Positions 6,804 through 8,070 of a DNA stretch of 8,070 nucleotides are shown here, piece by piece. The stretch is from Flavonifractor avistercoris. Lineage in GTDB: Bacteria > Bacillota > Clostridia > Oscillospirales > Oscillospiraceae. Location: positions 1 through 8,070 of the forward strand of contig DWXT01000009.1 in NCBI GenBank assembly GCA_019119085.1. Direction: 5' to 3'. Position numbers and translations under genes: made by a program. Under the pieces are notes generated by a model that saw nothing but the letters and a program-made list of their open reading frames with translations, made no database searches and was not told the origin of the DNA. Numbering within the stretch: position 1 is the first letter of the stretch; each line of letters opens with the position of its first letter.

Positions 6804-6836
6804 AGCCGTCCCCTCCCCTTCTCTGCTTTTGAACTC

Positions 6837-6865
6837 ATTATATCAAATGGGATCTGGCCGGTCAA
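6837..6865 (-). promoter_or_regulatory. Extended -10 promoter of coaX
   Basis: On the minus strand TTGACC (plus strand 6860-6865) is followed by exactly 17 bp and a perfect TATAAT (6837-6842), which is preceded by TGA, giving an extended -10. The predicted start near 6830 leaves a leader of roughly 26 bases with no room for a riboswitch, so coaX is probably expressed constitutively. The -35 box overlaps the T-tract of the leuB terminator. Confidence 0.88.
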
Positions 6866-6897
6866 GAGAAAGGCGGGCAGCCAGGTGGCCGCCCGCC
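6864..6897 (-). terminator. Terminator of the leucine operon after leuB
   Basis: GGCGGGC with GGCC (plus strand 6887-6897) pairs with GGCT and GCCCGCC (6872-6882) to make an 11-bp stem, one pair being G-U, around a 4-base loop. On the minus strand the stem is followed by TTTCTCTT. It starts a few bases after the leuB stop codon. Confidence 0.85.
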
Positions 6898-6902
6898 GAT
6901 GG

Positions 6903-7979
6903 TCAGATATGCTGGCAGATCAGATCTCCCATCTGTCTGGTGCCGATGGGGGTGACGCCGGGCTCGGCGATATCTGGGGTGCGCCAGCCCTCGGAGAGCA
7001 CCGCGTCCACCGCCGCCTCCACCGCGTCGGCCTCGGCGGCCAGGTGGAAGGAGTAGCGGAACATCATGGCCACGGACAGGATGGTGGCGATGGGGTTGGC
7101 CTTGTCCTGGCCGGCGATGTCGGGGGCGGAGCCGTGGATGGGCTCGTACAGGCCGGGGGCGGTGTCGCCGATGGAGGCGGAGGGCAGCAGGCCGATGGAG
7201 CCGGTGACCATGCTGGCCTCGTCGGACAGGATGTCGCCGAACATGTTCTCGGTAACCACCACGTCGAACTGGCCGGGATCCTTCACCAGCTGCATGGCGC
7301 AGTTGTCCACCAGCACGTCCTCGTACTGCACGTCGGAATACTCCTCCGCCAGCCGGTGCATGACGGAGCGCCACAGGCGGCTGGTCTCCAGCACGTTGGC
7401 CTTGTCCACGCTGGACACCTTCTTCCGGCGGAGCCGGGCCAGCTCAAAGGCCCGGCGGCCCACCCGCTCAATCTCCTTCTCCGAGTAGGCCATCAGGTCG
7501 GTACACTCCAGGCCCCGGTCCTCGGTCTGGTACTTGTCCCGCTTGCCGAAGTAGACGCCGCCGGTGAGCTCCCGCACCATCATCAGGTCGATGCCCTTCT
7601 CCGCCGTCTCCTTCTTCAGGGGACAGGCCCCGGCCATGGCGGGCCGGAGGGCTGCGGGGCGCAGGTTGGCGTACAGGCCCAGATCCTTGCGGATGGCCAG
7701 CAGGGCGGTCTCCGGCCGCTGCTCGGCGGGCTTGTCCGGCCCCCACTTGGGGCCGCCCACCGCGCCAAGCAGCACCGCGTCGCAGGCCCTGCACTTCTCG
7801 GCGGTGCCGTCGGGGTAGCTCTTCCCCACCGCGTCGGTGGCGCAGCCGCCCAGCAGCACCTCCTCATAGGTGAAGCTGTGGCCGAATTTCCTGCCCACGG
7901 CCTCCAGCACCTTGACGGCCTCCCCCACCACCTCGGGGCCGATGCCGTCGCCCCGGATCAGGGCGATTTTGTAATTCAT
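6903..7979 (-). CDS. leuB: 3-isopropylmalate dehydrogenase
   Basis: LeuB oxidises and decarboxylates 3-isopropylmalate with NAD+, the third step of leucine synthesis from 2-oxoisovalerate. The protein has 358 residues, the usual length. Landmarks are RGDGIGPEV (9-17), GAVGGPKW (72-79), R97 and R107 in the substrate-binding region (AIRKDL, YANLRPA), R136 and Y143 in VRELTGGVYFG, K193 in VDKANVL, D225, and D249/D253 in NMFGDILSDEAS for the divalent metal. GSAPDIAGQDKANPIA (283-298) forms the NAD-binding loop. All these residues are present, so the enzyme should be active. The ATG overlaps the leuD stop as ATGA, which indicates translational coupling; the ribosome binding site is a weak G-run within the end of leuD. 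A terminator follows immediately. Confidence 0.98.
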   Translation of the reverse strand: MNYKIALIRGDGIGPEVVGEAVKVLEAVGRKFGHSFTYEEVLLGGCATDAVGKSYPDGTAEKCRACDAVLLGAVGGPKWGPDKPAEQRPETALLAIRKDLGLYANLRPAALRPAMAGACPLKKETAEKGIDLMMVRELTGGVYFGKRDKYQTEDRGLECTDLMAYSEKEIERVGRRAFELARLRRKKVSSVDKANVLETSRLWRSVMHRLAEEYSDVQYEDVLVDNCAMQLVKDPGQFDVVVTENMFGDILSDEASMVTGSIGLLPSASIGDTAPGLYEPIHGSAPDIAGQDKANPIATILSVAMMFRYSFHLAAEADAVEAAVDAVLSEGWRTPDIAEPGVTPIGTRQMGDLICQHI

Positions 7980-8070
7980 TTCGCCACCCCCCGGGCCTTC
8001 AAGGATTTCAGCAGGCCGCCGTTGTCCACGATGCCCTGGACAAACTCGGGCAGGGGCGCGGCCTGATAGG
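7976..8070 (-). CDS. leuD: 3-isopropylmalate dehydratase small subunit, C-terminal end (cut by window edge)
   Basis: Only the last 30 codons are in the window. They end with a tail reading PLPEFVQGIVDNGGLLKSL and then a basic KARGVAK, followed by TGA. A PLPEF-x-IV-x-GG-L tail with a lysine/arginine-rich end is what LeuD small subunits show at the C-terminus. LeuD pairs with LeuC to isomerise 2-isopropylmalate to 3-isopropylmalate, the substrate of LeuB. The stop codon overlaps the leuB start (ATGA). With so few residues the call rests on this tail plus the position directly before leuB, so a different gene is unlikely but not excluded. The start lies beyond the window. Confidence 0.8.
   Translation of the reverse strand, partial: YQAAPLPEFVQGIVDNGGLLKSLKARGVAK

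Overview
The window is ordinary, GC-rich bacterial chromosome, with Shine-Dalgarno-led genes, sigma-A-like promoters, intrinsic terminators and an FMN riboswitch. GC-rich coding, occasional TTG and GTG starts, the ribD-ribE-ribBA-ribH gene order and an ECF-type vitamin transporter subunit all point to a Firmicute, most likely a gut-type clostridium near Oscillospiraceae (Flavonifractor/Oscillibacter-like). That placement is an inference from style and protein flavour, not from a database match. I found no mobile element, CRISPR array, rRNA or tRNA, and no strong candidate for a new biological system. The points worth a second look are regulatory.

Left part, plus strand (1-3930). A short AT-rich stretch leads to a near-consensus promoter (119-147), an FMN (RFN) riboswitch aptamer (165-273), an intrinsic terminator (322-353) and then a second terminator-like hairpin (383-420) directly before the ribD ribosome binding site. 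The riboflavin operon follows: ribD (deaminase/reductase), ribE (riboflavin synthase alpha chain), ribBA (DHBP synthase fused to GTP cyclohydrolase II) and ribH (lumazine synthase). These enzymes carry GTP and ribulose 5-phosphate to riboflavin; only the dephosphorylation step lacks a gene here, as is usual. The operon ends in a 13-bp perfect GC hairpin (3898-3926). The ribD start is problematic: family-conserved residues are encoded upstream of the first usable ATG, and the best-placed ribosome binding site points at an ACG codon.

Right part, minus strand (3946-8070), read right to left. The leuD 3' end overlaps leuB (leucine biosynthesis) and is followed by a terminator (6864-6897). Its U-tract overlaps the -35 box of a near-perfect extended -10 promoter for the next unit. 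That unit is coaX (type III pantothenate kinase) followed by the membrane S-component of an ECF vitamin transporter, and it ends at a 14-bp perfect hairpin (5257-5287). The pairing suggests pantothenate uptake followed by phosphorylation. A separate gene for a class I aspartate-type aminotransferase comes last. It has its own promoter with an embedded 16-bp palindrome, a TTG start, and convergent termination with the riboflavin operon.

Intergenic regions are all short, and every coding gene reads as intact apart from leuD, which is cut by the window edge.
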